Shown in pieces: positions 44,062 through 52,579 of a DNA stretch of 64,000 bases. The stretch is taken from contig NZ_CP193755.1 in assembly GCF_050847355.1 (NCBI RefSeq), positions 558,001 through 622,000 of the forward strand, given 5' to 3'. The notes beneath the pieces are model-generated. The model had not been told where the DNA came from. It was given only the letters and a program-made list of their open reading frames with translations, and ran no database searches. Made by a program: the position numbers and the translations under genes. Origin of the DNA: Limimaricola sp027213785. GTDB lineage: Bacteria > Pseudomonadota > Alphaproteobacteria > Rhodobacterales > Rhodobacteraceae. Within the stretch, counting starts at the first letter, position 1. Each line of letters begins with the position of its first letter.

Positions 44062-44158
44062 CGCAGTCTCCCGTTTTGCGGCGGAGGCTGACGCAGCACG
44101 CGACCGGGTGCAACGCCCGTCGTGACGGCAGCGTGCCCCTGCGGAACCGCCAGGAGCC

Positions 44159-44259
44159 GATTCGGTTATCCACAAGAAATGTCGGGAGTGATTCTCGAAT
44201 CGGTCGAATCGGGGGGATTATCCCCAAGAAACGACTTTACAGCGACTCGGTCGAGACTC
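44159..44259. promoter_or_regulatory. Cluster of two DnaA boxes and six GANTC (CcrM) sites
   Basis: The 295-base divergent spacer between the M42 gene and the YbjN gene holds a perfect DnaA box TTATCCACA (44166-44174) and a near-perfect TTATCCCCA (44218-44226), each followed by AAGAAA or AGAAAC. GANTC sites fall at 44159, 44190, 44197, 44206, 44244 and 44255. The spacing and density suggest cell-cycle-linked control or DnaA titration. No gene is visible in the spacer. Function inferred. Confidence 0.55.
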
Positions 44260-44356
44260 ACCATATACACTCGAAGCCAAGCGGGTGGAAGAACCCCTGC
44301 CGCCGCATCCGAGACGGGCCTCCGCGTACCCGTCGCCGCAAAGAAAAGAGGCCGTC

Positions 44357-44857
44357 ATGGCGCTGTCAGAGTCCTATCTCGACGACGAGATCCACCCGAT
44401 CGACCTGGTCGAGCAGGTTGCCGACCTGCACGAATGGGCGGTCGAACGGGTGGCCGAGGATCAGATCGCGATGACGCTCAAGGGGCAGTGGCGTGATTAC
44501 GCGGTGACGCTGGCCTGGCAGCCCGCCGACGAAACGCTGCGGCTGGCCTGCATGTTCGAGATGGAGCCGCCAGAGCCACGGCTGCCGCAGATCCACGACC
44601 TCATCAACCGCATCAACGACCGTTGCTGGGCCGGCGGCTTCACCTGGTGGGGCGCGCAGGGAATGATGGCCTATCGCTATGGGCTGGTATTGTCCGGCGG
44701 CCAGATCGCGGGTCCCGAGCAGGTCGATACGATGATCCACACGGCCTTCAACGCCTGCGAACGCTACTACCCGGCCTTCCAGCTCGTGTCCTGGGCGCAT
44801 CGTGACCCGGCCGCTGCAATGCAGATCGCCATCGCCGAGGCCTACGGCCGGGCCTGA
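44357..44857 (+). CDS. YbjN-domain protein
   Basis: A 166-aa protein with the YbjN fold (type III secretion chaperone-like). It starts MALSESYLDDEIHPIDLVEQ; WRDYAVTLAWQPADETLRLAC, FEMEPPEP, LINRINDRCWAGGFTWW and a helical C-terminus with AFNACERYYPAFQLV follow. The ATG has AAGAGG upstream. The molecular function is unknown. In related genomes I recall it near proC and ubiK; here proC is absent. It is the only gene positioned to be driven by the DnaA-box/GANTC region on this strand. Confidence 0.85.
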   Translation: MALSESYLDDEIHPIDLVEQVADLHEWAVERVAEDQIAMTLKGQWRDYAVTLAWQPADETLRLACMFEMEPPEPRLPQIHDLINRINDRCWAGGFTWWGAQGMMAYRYGLVLSGGQIAGPEQVDTMIHTAFNACERYYPAFQLVSWAHRDPAAAMQIAIAEAYGRA

Positions 44858-44870
44858 TCGGAAGCCCCGT

Positions 44871-45743
44871 TCAGAACCATTGCCCGGGTTCGATCAGCCC
44901 CAGATCGAGAAGCTGTTGCGACCGCCAGGCGAAAGGCGTGGCGCCGGGCCAGTCGAAACCGTTGATCGCCTCGCGCGTGGCGGGGTTGCGGCGCAGCGCC
45001 TTCGCGGTGCGAAACGAGGCGGTCGCCGCCGTGGGCGAGCGGTGCCACGGGCATTGCAGCGTGTTGTATTCCGCTTGGTTGAACCGGTGATCTGCACCGA
45101 GCCTGAGGCCTGGGGCTGTGCGGAACAGCGCGATCCGCAGGATCTGCCGCCGGTCGGCGGGCACGTGTTCCTCGAGGCGCCAGCGCAGCCCGCCGTGGAT
45201 TTCGGGCTGCCGCTCCATCAACCGGCCCTGCGCGTCATAGCGATCGCGCGCGTAATAGCCGATCCGGTCGAGATGCGCAGCCGCGCACGTGACGCCGGTC
45301 GGGTGGGCCTCGAGATCGGCGGCGAAGAGATCGAGCGTGACGCAGGGCACGCTGTCGCGCCGCTCCTCGGCCACGAAGGCGCAAAGATTGGCCACCCCAC
45401 GATGCTCGGAGAACGGGAAGAACAGGTATTCGGCATTGTAGCAGTAGAACAGCCACTGGCCCGGCGCCGCGGCGGCGATCACGGCGTTGACGAGATCGGC
45501 GCAGGCGCCGTCGCGGCGTGTCTCTCCGCGCACCCAGGCGAGGCGGGGATCCGAAAGATCGGGCCGCGGCAGATCATCGGGGGCGATGGCCACGACCTGC
45601 GAGAAACCCAGGTCGAGGTGGTGGCGCAGCGTGCTTTCGACCTCGATACCATCCTCGATCAGAACCAGCGCGACCGGCCCCGAGAAGCCATGCCGCGCCT
45701 TGCGCAGCGCCGCCGCGAACCGCTCGATGCCGTCATGCTCCAT
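44871..45743 (-). CDS. Family 2-like glycosyltransferase
   Basis: A 290-aa protein resembling the short GT2 group found in Rhodobacteraceae. It has an N-terminal VALVLIEDGIEVESTLRHHL with GFSQVVAIAPDD, a central WLFYCYNAEYLFFPFSEHR that replaces the DxD region with an aromatic and acidic stretch, and CAAAHLDRIGYYARDRYDAQ later. It has no membrane helix. I prefer MEHDGIERF as the start because GGGAG lies six bases before it. The acceptor is unknown; the gene is convergent with the YbjN gene and stands alone. Confidence 0.65.
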   Translation of the reverse strand: MEHDGIERFAAALRKARHGFSGPVALVLIEDGIEVESTLRHHLDLGFSQVVAIAPDDLPRPDLSDPRLAWVRGETRRDGACADLVNAVIAAAAPGQWLFYCYNAEYLFFPFSEHRGVANLCAFVAEERRDSVPCVTLDLFAADLEAHPTGVTCAAAHLDRIGYYARDRYDAQGRLMERQPEIHGGLRWRLEEHVPADRRQILRIALFRTAPGLRLGADHRFNQAEYNTLQCPWHRSPTAATASFRTAKALRRNPATREAINGFDWPGATPFAWRSQQLLDLGLIEPGQWF

Positions 45744-45850
45744 TGCCGTCTCCCGCCGTTCGACCACAGGGATGGCGGGGGCGGGGCGACATTGCAAGAT
45801 GCCGGGCTTTGGCTTAGACCCGGCCCCTGATCTCGCAAAGGATGGCCGCG

Positions 45851-47179
45851 ATGGACCAGGCGCCCAAGAAGCTCTTCATCAAGACTTATGGCTGTCAGAT
45901 GAACGTCTATGATAGCGAGCGCATGGCCGAGGCGCTGGGCGGGTCGGGCTACGTCACCACGGAGACGGCGGACGAGGCCGACATGGTGCTGCTCAACACC
46001 TGTCACATCCGCGAGAAGGCCGCCGAAAAGGTCTATTCCGATCTGGGGCGGCTGCGTCCGCTCAAGGAGGCCAAGCCCGGCCTGAAGATCGGCGTCGCCG
46101 GCTGCGTCGCGCAGGCCGAGGGCGAGGAGATCCTGAACCGGATGCCGCTCGTCGATCTCGTGGTGGGTCCGCAGAGCTATCACCGGCTGCCGGAGATGGA
46201 AGCCCGGGTCGGGCAGGGCGGTCGTGCCGTCGACACGGATTTTCCCGAAGACGATAAGTTCGCGGCACTGAAATCCCGGCCCAAGGCCAAGCGCGGTCCG
46301 ACCGCCTTTCTCACCGTGCAGGAGGGCTGCGACAAGTTCTGTGCGTTTTGCGTGGTGCCCTACACTCGCGGCGCCGAAGTCAGCCGCCCGGCCGATCGCA
46401 TCGTCGCCGAGGCGCGCGGGCTGGTCGAGGCCGGGGTTCGCGAGATCACGCTGCTCGGCCAGAACGTCAACGCCTGGCATGGCGATCTGAACGGGGCCGA
46501 GGGCGGTCTCGCGGCGCTGGTGGGCCAACTCGCGGCGATCGACGGGTTGGAGCGGATCCGCTACACCACCTCGCATCCCAACGACATGGACGAGGCGCTG
46601 ATCGCGGCGCATGGAAACGAGGCCAAGCTGATGCCCTATCTGCACCTGCCGGTGCAGTCGGGCTCGGATCGGATCCTCAAGGCGATGAATCGCAAGCACA
46701 CGGCCGAGCAGTATCTGCGGCTGATCGAACGGATTCGTGCGGCGCGCCCCGACATCCTGCTGACCTCGGATTTCATCGTCGGCTTTCCCGGCGAGACCGA
46801 TGCCGATTTCGAGGCGACGATGCAGCTCGTGCGCGAGGTCCGCTATGGCTCGGCATTCTCGTTCAAGTATTCGCCGCGTCCCGGCACCCCGGCCGCCGAG
46901 CGCAAGGTCCAGGTCGAGGCGGCGGTGATGGATGAGCGGCTGCAACGGTTGCAGGGCCTGCTCGGCGAGCAGCAGCGCGCCGCGCAGCAGGCGATGGTCG
47001 GCCGCAAGACCACGGTGCTGTTCGAAAAGCCGGGGCGGCTGCCCGGGCAGATGGTCGGCAAATCCGAGCATCTCTTTGCCGTGCATGTGGACGCGCCCGA
47101 GACGCGGCGGGGCGACATCGCTCAGGTTCGCATCACCGCCTCGGGGCCGAACTCTCTCGCAGGCGAGCTTCTGGAATAA
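45851..47179 (+). CDS. miaB: tRNA-2-methylthio-N6-dimethylallyladenosine synthase
   Basis: A radical-SAM methylthiotransferase that adds a methylthio group to i6A37 of tRNAs reading UNN codons. The N-terminal MTTase domain has three cluster Cys in TYGCQMNVYDS, LLNTCHIREKA and GVAGCVAQAEGE. The radical-SAM motif is CDKFCAFC (about 160), and HLPVQSGSD and SDFIVGFPGET follow. A TRAM domain ends the 442-aa protein. The start MDQAPKK has AAAGG about nine bases before; an ATG three codons earlier is too close to it. Confidence 0.96.
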   Translation: MDQAPKKLFIKTYGCQMNVYDSERMAEALGGSGYVTTETADEADMVLLNTCHIREKAAEKVYSDLGRLRPLKEAKPGLKIGVAGCVAQAEGEEILNRMPLVDLVVGPQSYHRLPEMEARVGQGGRAVDTDFPEDDKFAALKSRPKAKRGPTAFLTVQEGCDKFCAFCVVPYTRGAEVSRPADRIVAEARGLVEAGVREITLLGQNVNAWHGDLNGAEGGLAALVGQLAAIDGLERIRYTTSHPNDMDEALIAAHGNEAKLMPYLHLPVQSGSDRILKAMNRKHTAEQYLRLIERIRAARPDILLTSDFIVGFPGETDADFEATMQLVREVRYGSAFSFKYSPRPGTPAAERKVQVEAAVMDERLQRLQGLLGEQQRAAQQAMVGRKTTVLFEKPGRLPGQMVGKSEHLFAVHVDAPETRRGDIAQVRITASGPNSLAGELLE

Positions 47180-47439
47180 GCGTCGGGCGAATCAAGCCCC
47201 CTTCGTCATGAATGCGGCGGAAGCAAGGCGCGTTCAGTGACTCGGCACGCCCCAAGGGCGAATGGGTTGCCCGCATCGTGACAATGCCAGGGTGGCCGCA
47301 TCTACTGTTGTCATAGTTCTCGGCAATTTACTGCCGAGGCCTTCCCAAGTGCTCGATCTGCATTAACACTCCTGCATCAGACCGCCTCCCAGCTGCCGGA
47401 GGAGGGGTTCGACGGTATGAGTTCGGGAAGGAAAAACAA

Positions 47440-48015
47440 TTGGCCTCATTCATCAAAGCTAAGCTGCGCGCCGCGGTCGGGGGGATCGTCGCGGGCGGGC
47501 TGGCGCTCGGAGCGTTGAGCGTGCCGGCTGTGGCGCAGGATCCCCGGATCGTCGATGCCGAGCGCTACAGCCCGAATATCTGGATCGACCCCGACGGTTG
47601 CGAGCACTGGGCCATGGATGACGGGGCCGAGGGCTATATGGGCCCGCGGCGGCGCCGTGACGGCAGCCCGGTCTGCCACCGGTCCGAGATCTGCGGCGTG
47701 GTACCGACCGACACGCTCTTTGCCACCGATCGCTACGATATCTCGGCCGCGGGCCGCGAGCGGCTGCGCCAGTTCTTCACCCAGGCGAACGCCTTCGGTT
47801 TCCTGATCTACGGTCATACCGACAGCCGCGCGAGCGACGAGTACAACATCACCTTGTCCGACAACCGCGCCCGCGCGGTCGCCAGCGTGGCGCAGGGGGT
47901 CGGTGCCCGTGTCGTCGACGTGCGTGGCTTCGGGGAGCGCAAGCCCAAGGCGTCGAACGCGACCGCCGCCGGCATGCAGACAAACCGCCGCGTCGAAATC
48001 TACTGCCTGCGCTGA
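47440..48015 (+). CDS. Secreted OmpA-family protein with WxDPDGCxHW module
   Basis: A 191-aa exported protein. The start is TTG with AAGGA nine bases upstream, a choice supported by the signal peptide that follows (AKLRAAVGGIVAGGLALGAL then VPAVAQ). Residues 47-79 form a Cys/Trp/acid-rich module (IWIDPDGCEHW, DDGAEGYM, DGSPVC). Residues about 90-191 are an OmpA-like peptidoglycan-binding domain (YGHTDSRASDEYN, LSDNRARAV, GFGERKP, NRRVEI). It probably anchors to peptidoglycan at the outer membrane. The next gene encodes a lipoprotein with the same module. Confidence 0.88.
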   Translation: MASFIKAKLRAAVGGIVAGGLALGALSVPAVAQDPRIVDAERYSPNIWIDPDGCEHWAMDDGAEGYMGPRRRRDGSPVCHRSEICGVVPTDTLFATDRYDISAAGRERLRQFFTQANAFGFLIYGHTDSRASDEYNITLSDNRARAVASVAQGVGARVVDVRGFGERKPKASNATAAGMQTNRRVEIYCLR

Positions 48016-48025
48016 GGAGCGAGAC

Positions 48026-48325
48026 ATGACCATTCTCAAGAGTTTCGCGATCCTCGGCCTGCTGGGTTCCGCGGCCGCCTGCACGCCGATCGGGCCGGAC
48101 AAGACCGCCGATCGCGGCATCAACTCGCATGATCTGTCGACGATGGTCGCCGGGATCTGGGTCGATCCCGATGGCTGCGACCACTGGATCATCGATGACG
48201 GGTTCGAAGGCTACATGAGCGAGCGCCTGACCCCCGACGGGCTGCCGGTCTGTTCCGGCGTGGCGCAGCCCGGCGTCGCGGTGGGCCCGTTCAAGGATGG
48301 CTCGCCGATCCCCGATCCCCTCTGA
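48026..48325 (+). CDS. Small putative lipoprotein with the same WxDPDGCxHW module
   Basis: A 99-aa protein, 10 bases after the OmpA-like gene. The N-terminus ILKSFAILGLLGSAAAC looks like a lipoprotein signal with Cys19, although Ala at -3 is not the usual Leu. Residues 44-76 repeat the module of the upstream protein (IWVDPDGCDHW, DDGFEGYM, DGLPVC), with 22 of 33 positions identical and no gaps. There is no OmpA domain. The two proteins probably work together in the envelope; the function is unknown. Confidence 0.8.
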   Translation: MTILKSFAILGLLGSAAACTPIGPDKTADRGINSHDLSTMVAGIWVDPDGCDHWIIDDGFEGYMSERLTPDGLPVCSGVAQPGVAVGPFKDGSPIPDPL

Positions 48326-48367
48326 CGAAGAAGGCGCTCGAACGCCCGGAAAACGGGCACCGGAGTG

Positions 48368-48395
48368 GGGCCGTGCCAGAAGGCGCGGCCCTTTT
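48368..48395 (+). terminator. Terminator after the OmpA-like/lipoprotein pair
   Basis: GGGCCGTGCC-AGAA-GGCGCGGCCC (10-bp stem with one G-U) followed by TTTT, 43 bases after the lipoprotein stop. Confidence 0.85.
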
Positions 48396-48529
48396 CGTGC
48401 GAATGGGCGGAAACGTGATCCGGGCTTGCGCGTTTTCTTTCAGGTGCCCATGTGATGCGCTTGCGCGGCCAGCCGCGAATTGCGACCATCGGGTTGCCGC
48501 TCGGCACCATCCGGCATGAGGAGTCCTGC

Positions 48530-49511
<982 letters not shown>

Positions 49512-49525
<14 letters not shown>

Positions 49526-50078
49526 ACCGGCCCGGCCGCCATTGGTCGACTGCCTGATCGAGGATCACCGCTGGGAGGCCGCCGGTCTTGAAGCGCTGGC
49601 CGAGGCCGCCTGCGCGACGGCGCTGCGCGGCGTCGGGCTCGATCCCGCGGGTTTCGAGATCAGCCTGCTGGGGTGTTCCGATGCGCGGATCGCCGATCTC
49701 AACGCCGATTTCCGGGGAAAGCCCAAGCCCACCAACGTGCTGAGCTGGCCCTCCGACGAGCGCGGCGCGGCGCGGCCTGGCGCACGTCCGGCGCCGCCGC
49801 GGCGCGATTCGATGGGACCGACCGAGTTGGGCGATATCGCCATCGCCTGGGAGACCTGTACCCGCGAAGCCGAGGCGAGCGGGCGGACAACCGCCGATCA
49901 CGTGACGCATCTGTTGGTGCATGGGACCTTGCATCTGCTGGGCTATGACCATGAAACCGACGCCGATGCGGCGCTGATGGAAGGTCTCGAGACGGAGATA
50001 CTTGGCAAGATGGGGGTGGCAGACCCATATGCCGCAACAGAGGCAGCACCGGAAGGAGACGATGGGCGACGCGTTTGA
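49512..50078 (+). CDS. ybeY: Endoribonuclease YbeY
   Basis: A zinc endoribonuclease of 16S rRNA 3'-end maturation and ribosome quality control. The 188-aa protein carries the three-His metal motif HGTLHLLGYDH (about 138-148), plus RGKPKPTNVLSWPSDE. An insertion of about 15 Pro/Arg/Ala residues (ARPGARPAPPRRDSMGP) after the conserved block is longer than in E. coli. It overlaps phoH upstream and the CorC-like gene downstream, giving the usual phoH-ybeY-corC-lnt order. Confidence 0.93.
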
Positions 50079-50979
50079 CACGGCCGAAGCGGGACAGACC
50101 CGCGACGGCGACGGAGATGGTCCCGAGGGGCCAAGTAGCGTCACCGCCGAGAATGGCGGAGGGCGCGGTTTCTTCAGCCGCATCATCGGGGTGCTCAATC
50201 CCCCCGAGACGGACCTGCCGCCGATAGAGGCGCCGCGCAGCTTTGCGCAGGTGCTGCCGGTTCCGGGGATGCTCAATCTGCGCCGGATGCGGGTCGAGGA
50301 CGTGATGGTGCCCAAGGCGGACATCACGGCGGTGCCTGTCACCATTCCGATGGAAGAGCTGGTCGAGGTGTTCCGCGAAAGCGGTCTCACCCGCATTCCG
50401 GTTTTCGACGGCACGCTCGATACGCCGATCGGGCTCGTTAATCTCAAGGATTTCGCGCTCAAGTTCTGCTTCGTGCCGGAGCGGCCCGATTTCAGCCTGC
50501 GCGATATGTTGCGCTCGCTGCTCTATGTTCCGCCCTCGATGCCGCTGGGCGTGCTTCTGCAGAAGATGCAGACCGAACGGATCCACATGGCTTTGGTGAT
50601 CGACGAATATGGTGGCACGGACGGGCTCGTCACCATCGAGGATCTGATCGAAACCGTGGTCGGCGAGATCGAGGACGAGCACGATGTCGACGAGGCGCAG
50701 AGCTTCCTGCGCGAGAAGCCCGGGGTCTGGCTGGCGCTTGCGCGCACGCCGCTCGAAACCTTCGAACGGGCGATCGGCATGGACCTCACCGATCACGAAG
50801 AGATCGATGAGGAGGAGATCGACAGCCTCGGCGGCCTGGTGTCAATGCTGGCGGGGCACGTGCCCGCGCGCGGCGAGGTGATCGAGCACCCGGCCGGCAT
50901 CGAGTTCGAGGTGATCGATGCCGACCCGCGCCGCATCAAGCGGCTCCGCATCCGCCTTCCCGAGAGCCGGGACGCCTGA
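50062..50979 (+). CDS. CBS-domain CorC/HlyC-family protein
   Basis: A 305-aa cytoplasmic protein with two CBS domains (VEDVMVPKADITAVP and RIHMALVIDEYGGTDGLVT) and a C-terminal CorC_HlyC (transporter-associated) domain ending IKRLRIRLPE. It has no DUF21 membrane part, like E. coli CorC/YbeX, which is linked to Mg/Co efflux and ribosome maturation. An acidic, low-complexity N-terminal 50 residues precede the CBS pair. The start MGDAFDTAEAG has GGAAGGAG upstream and overlaps the ybeY end by 17 bases. Confidence 0.9.
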   Translation: MGDAFDTAEAGQTRDGDGDGPEGPSSVTAENGGGRGFFSRIIGVLNPPETDLPPIEAPRSFAQVLPVPGMLNLRRMRVEDVMVPKADITAVPVTIPMEELVEVFRESGLTRIPVFDGTLDTPIGLVNLKDFALKFCFVPERPDFSLRDMLRSLLYVPPSMPLGVLLQKMQTERIHMALVIDEYGGTDGLVTIEDLIETVVGEIEDEHDVDEAQSFLREKPGVWLALARTPLETFERAIGMDLTDHEEIDEEEIDSLGGLVSMLAGHVPARGEVIEHPAGIEFEVIDADPRRIKRLRIRLPESRDA

Positions 50980-50983
50980 GCGG

Positions 50984-52513
50984 ATGAGTGCCGCCAGCTT
51001 GCGGTCCGGGCCCCGCCCCGCCGTGCGACGCATGGCGGCGCGGCCGTGGCCGCGGGCTGCGATGGCCGGTTTCGCGGGCGTGGCAGGGGCGCTGGGCCTC
51101 GCGCCTTGGGGGGCGTGGTGGCTGACGCTGCCGGCGATCCTTCTCGTTCTGGTGCTGCGCCGCCACGACGCGACGCGGGGCGGCGCCTTTTTGACCGGTT
51201 GGGCCTTCGGCGCGGGCTGGTTCGGGCTCGGTCTGTCCTGGATCGTCGAGCCCTTTTTCGTGGATGCCGCACGTGATGGCTGGATGGCGCCCTTCGCGGT
51301 GGTGCTGCTCTGCGGCGGGTTGGCGCTGTTCTGGGGTGCGGTCTTTGCAATCGCGCATCGTCGAAGCGCGGCCCTGCTCGTGGCGCTCTGGGTCGCGGCG
51401 GAGATGGCGCGCGGCGTGGTCTTCACCGGCTTTCCCTGGGCGATGCCGGGACATGTCTTCATCGGTACGCCGGTGGCGCAGCTCGCAGCGCTGGGCGGCG
51501 CGCCGCTTCTGACCCTGATTGCGCTGGGCCTGCCGGCGGTCGCGCTTTCCATCGGGCGCAGCTTCTGGCTTGCGGTGCCGGTGCTGGCTTGTGCCGGGGC
51601 ATGGGTCGTGCTCGATCCCGGCCCGGCGCCGGCCCCGTCCCCCGATGCCCCCATCGTGAGGTTGGTGCAGCCCAACGCGGTGCAGTCGCTGAAATGGGAC
51701 CCGGACTGGGCGCCCGTGTTTCACGACCGGTTGATGTCCCTCACGGCAGACGGCCCCGTGCCAGACTTGGTGGTCTGGCCGGAAACGGCGCTGCCATGGC
51801 TTCTGGATCAGTCGGAGGCCGCCTTGGCCGAGGGTGTGGTGGCGGCGCGCGGAGCGCCACTGGCGCTGGGCATCCAGCGGCGCGAAGCCGCGCGCTACTA
51901 CAATTCCGCCATCGTCCTGGACGGGGAGGGGCGGATCGCCTCGCTCTACGACAAAACACATCTCGTACCGTTCGGCGAATACATCCCCTTTGGCGAGGTG
52001 GCGGCGCGCTTCGGCATCCATGGTCTCGCGGCGAGCGAGGGCGGCGGTTACACGCCCGGCCCCGGGCTGCATCCGGTCGCTGTGCCGGGGATCGGGCTGG
52101 CGTTGCCGCTGATCTGCTACGAGGGGATCTTCGCGCGAGAGATCAACGCGGTTGCGGCGACCGGGGCGCTGCGGTCTCGGCTGATGCTCCTGATGACCAA
52201 TGACGCCTGGTTCGGCACCCTGTCGGGGCCCTATCAGCACTTCGCACAGGCCCGGCTGCGCGCGATCGAGCAGCGCATGCCGATGGCGCGGGTCGCCAAT
52301 ACCGGCGTGTCGGGCATGATCGATGCCCAAGGCCGGGTGACAGCGCGGATCGGGCTGGGCGAGACCGGGGCGCTGGATGCGGCGCTCCCGCCGCGCGGTG
52401 TCGCGCCCGCCTATGCACGCTGGGGCGATGGGCCGATGCTGGCGATGCTGATGGCGCTGGGACTGGCAGGTATGCGTCGGAAACGGCTTGACCGGGACCG
52501 GGCCGGGGCGTAG
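50984..52513 (+). CDS. lnt: Apolipoprotein N-acyltransferase
   Basis: The last step of lipoprotein maturation: N-acylation of the lipidated Cys at the outer face of the inner membrane. The 509-aa protein has about six N-terminal helices and a periplasmic nitrilase-like domain with the triad Glu (VVWPETALPW), Lys (YDKTHLVPFGEY) and Cys (LICYEGIF). A C-terminal helix follows. Four bases separate it from the CorC-like stop. It pairs functionally with lgt at 41 kb. Confidence 0.95.
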   Translation: MSAASLRSGPRPAVRRMAARPWPRAAMAGFAGVAGALGLAPWGAWWLTLPAILLVLVLRRHDATRGGAFLTGWAFGAGWFGLGLSWIVEPFFVDAARDGWMAPFAVVLLCGGLALFWGAVFAIAHRRSAALLVALWVAAEMARGVVFTGFPWAMPGHVFIGTPVAQLAALGGAPLLTLIALGLPAVALSIGRSFWLAVPVLACAGAWVVLDPGPAPAPSPDAPIVRLVQPNAVQSLKWDPDWAPVFHDRLMSLTADGPVPDLVVWPETALPWLLDQSEAALAEGVVAARGAPLALGIQRREAARYYNSAIVLDGEGRIASLYDKTHLVPFGEYIPFGEVAARFGIHGLAASEGGGYTPGPGLHPVAVPGIGLALPLICYEGIFAREINAVAATGALRSRLMLLMTNDAWFGTLSGPYQHFAQARLRAIEQRMPMARVANTGVSGMIDAQGRVTARIGLGETGALDAALPPRGVAPAYARWGDGPMLAMLMALGLAGMRRKRLDRDRAGA

Positions 52514-52525
52514 CGAAGCCGGATT

Positions 52526-52572
52526 CCCGGCACAACGGCTTCCTGGCGTGTCGGGCGAATTTCAATGGAGCG
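52526..52572 (+). ncRNA. SAM/SAH riboswitch in front of metK
   Basis: P1 pairs CCCGGCAC (52526-52533) with GTGTCGGG (52548-52555). The loop holds the conserved AACGGCTTCCTGGC, and the 3' part is AATTTCAATGGAGCG. GCTTC of the loop can pair with GGAGC (52568-52572) in the pseudoknot. That GGAG is the ribosome-binding site of metK, so SAM binding would shut translation. This class is found mainly in Rhodobacterales upstream of metK. Recognised from memory of the consensus. Confidence 0.87.
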
Positions 52573-52579
52573 CCTCTTC

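Noticed and set aside
44062..44356. The DnaA-box/GANTC cluster as the chromosomal origin oriC
   Set aside because: Only two boxes, no clear AT-rich unwinding region, and no dnaA, hemE, gid, par or rnpA-type neighbours. Kept only as a regulatory or titration site.
44802..45830. A 342-codon plus-strand frame opposite the glycosyltransferase
   Set aside because: Overlaps the end of the YbjN gene and is antisense to a better supported gene.
47319..47338. Hairpin CTCGGCA/TGCCGAG after miaB
   Set aside because: Seven-bp stem without a T-run, 140 bases from the stop; too weak to call a terminator.
47385..47402. CCTCC/GGAGG pairing upstream of the OmpA-like gene as an RBS-hiding switch
   Set aside because: The GGAGG is nearly 40 bases before the start codon and is not the ribosome site used; a five-bp stem is likely chance.
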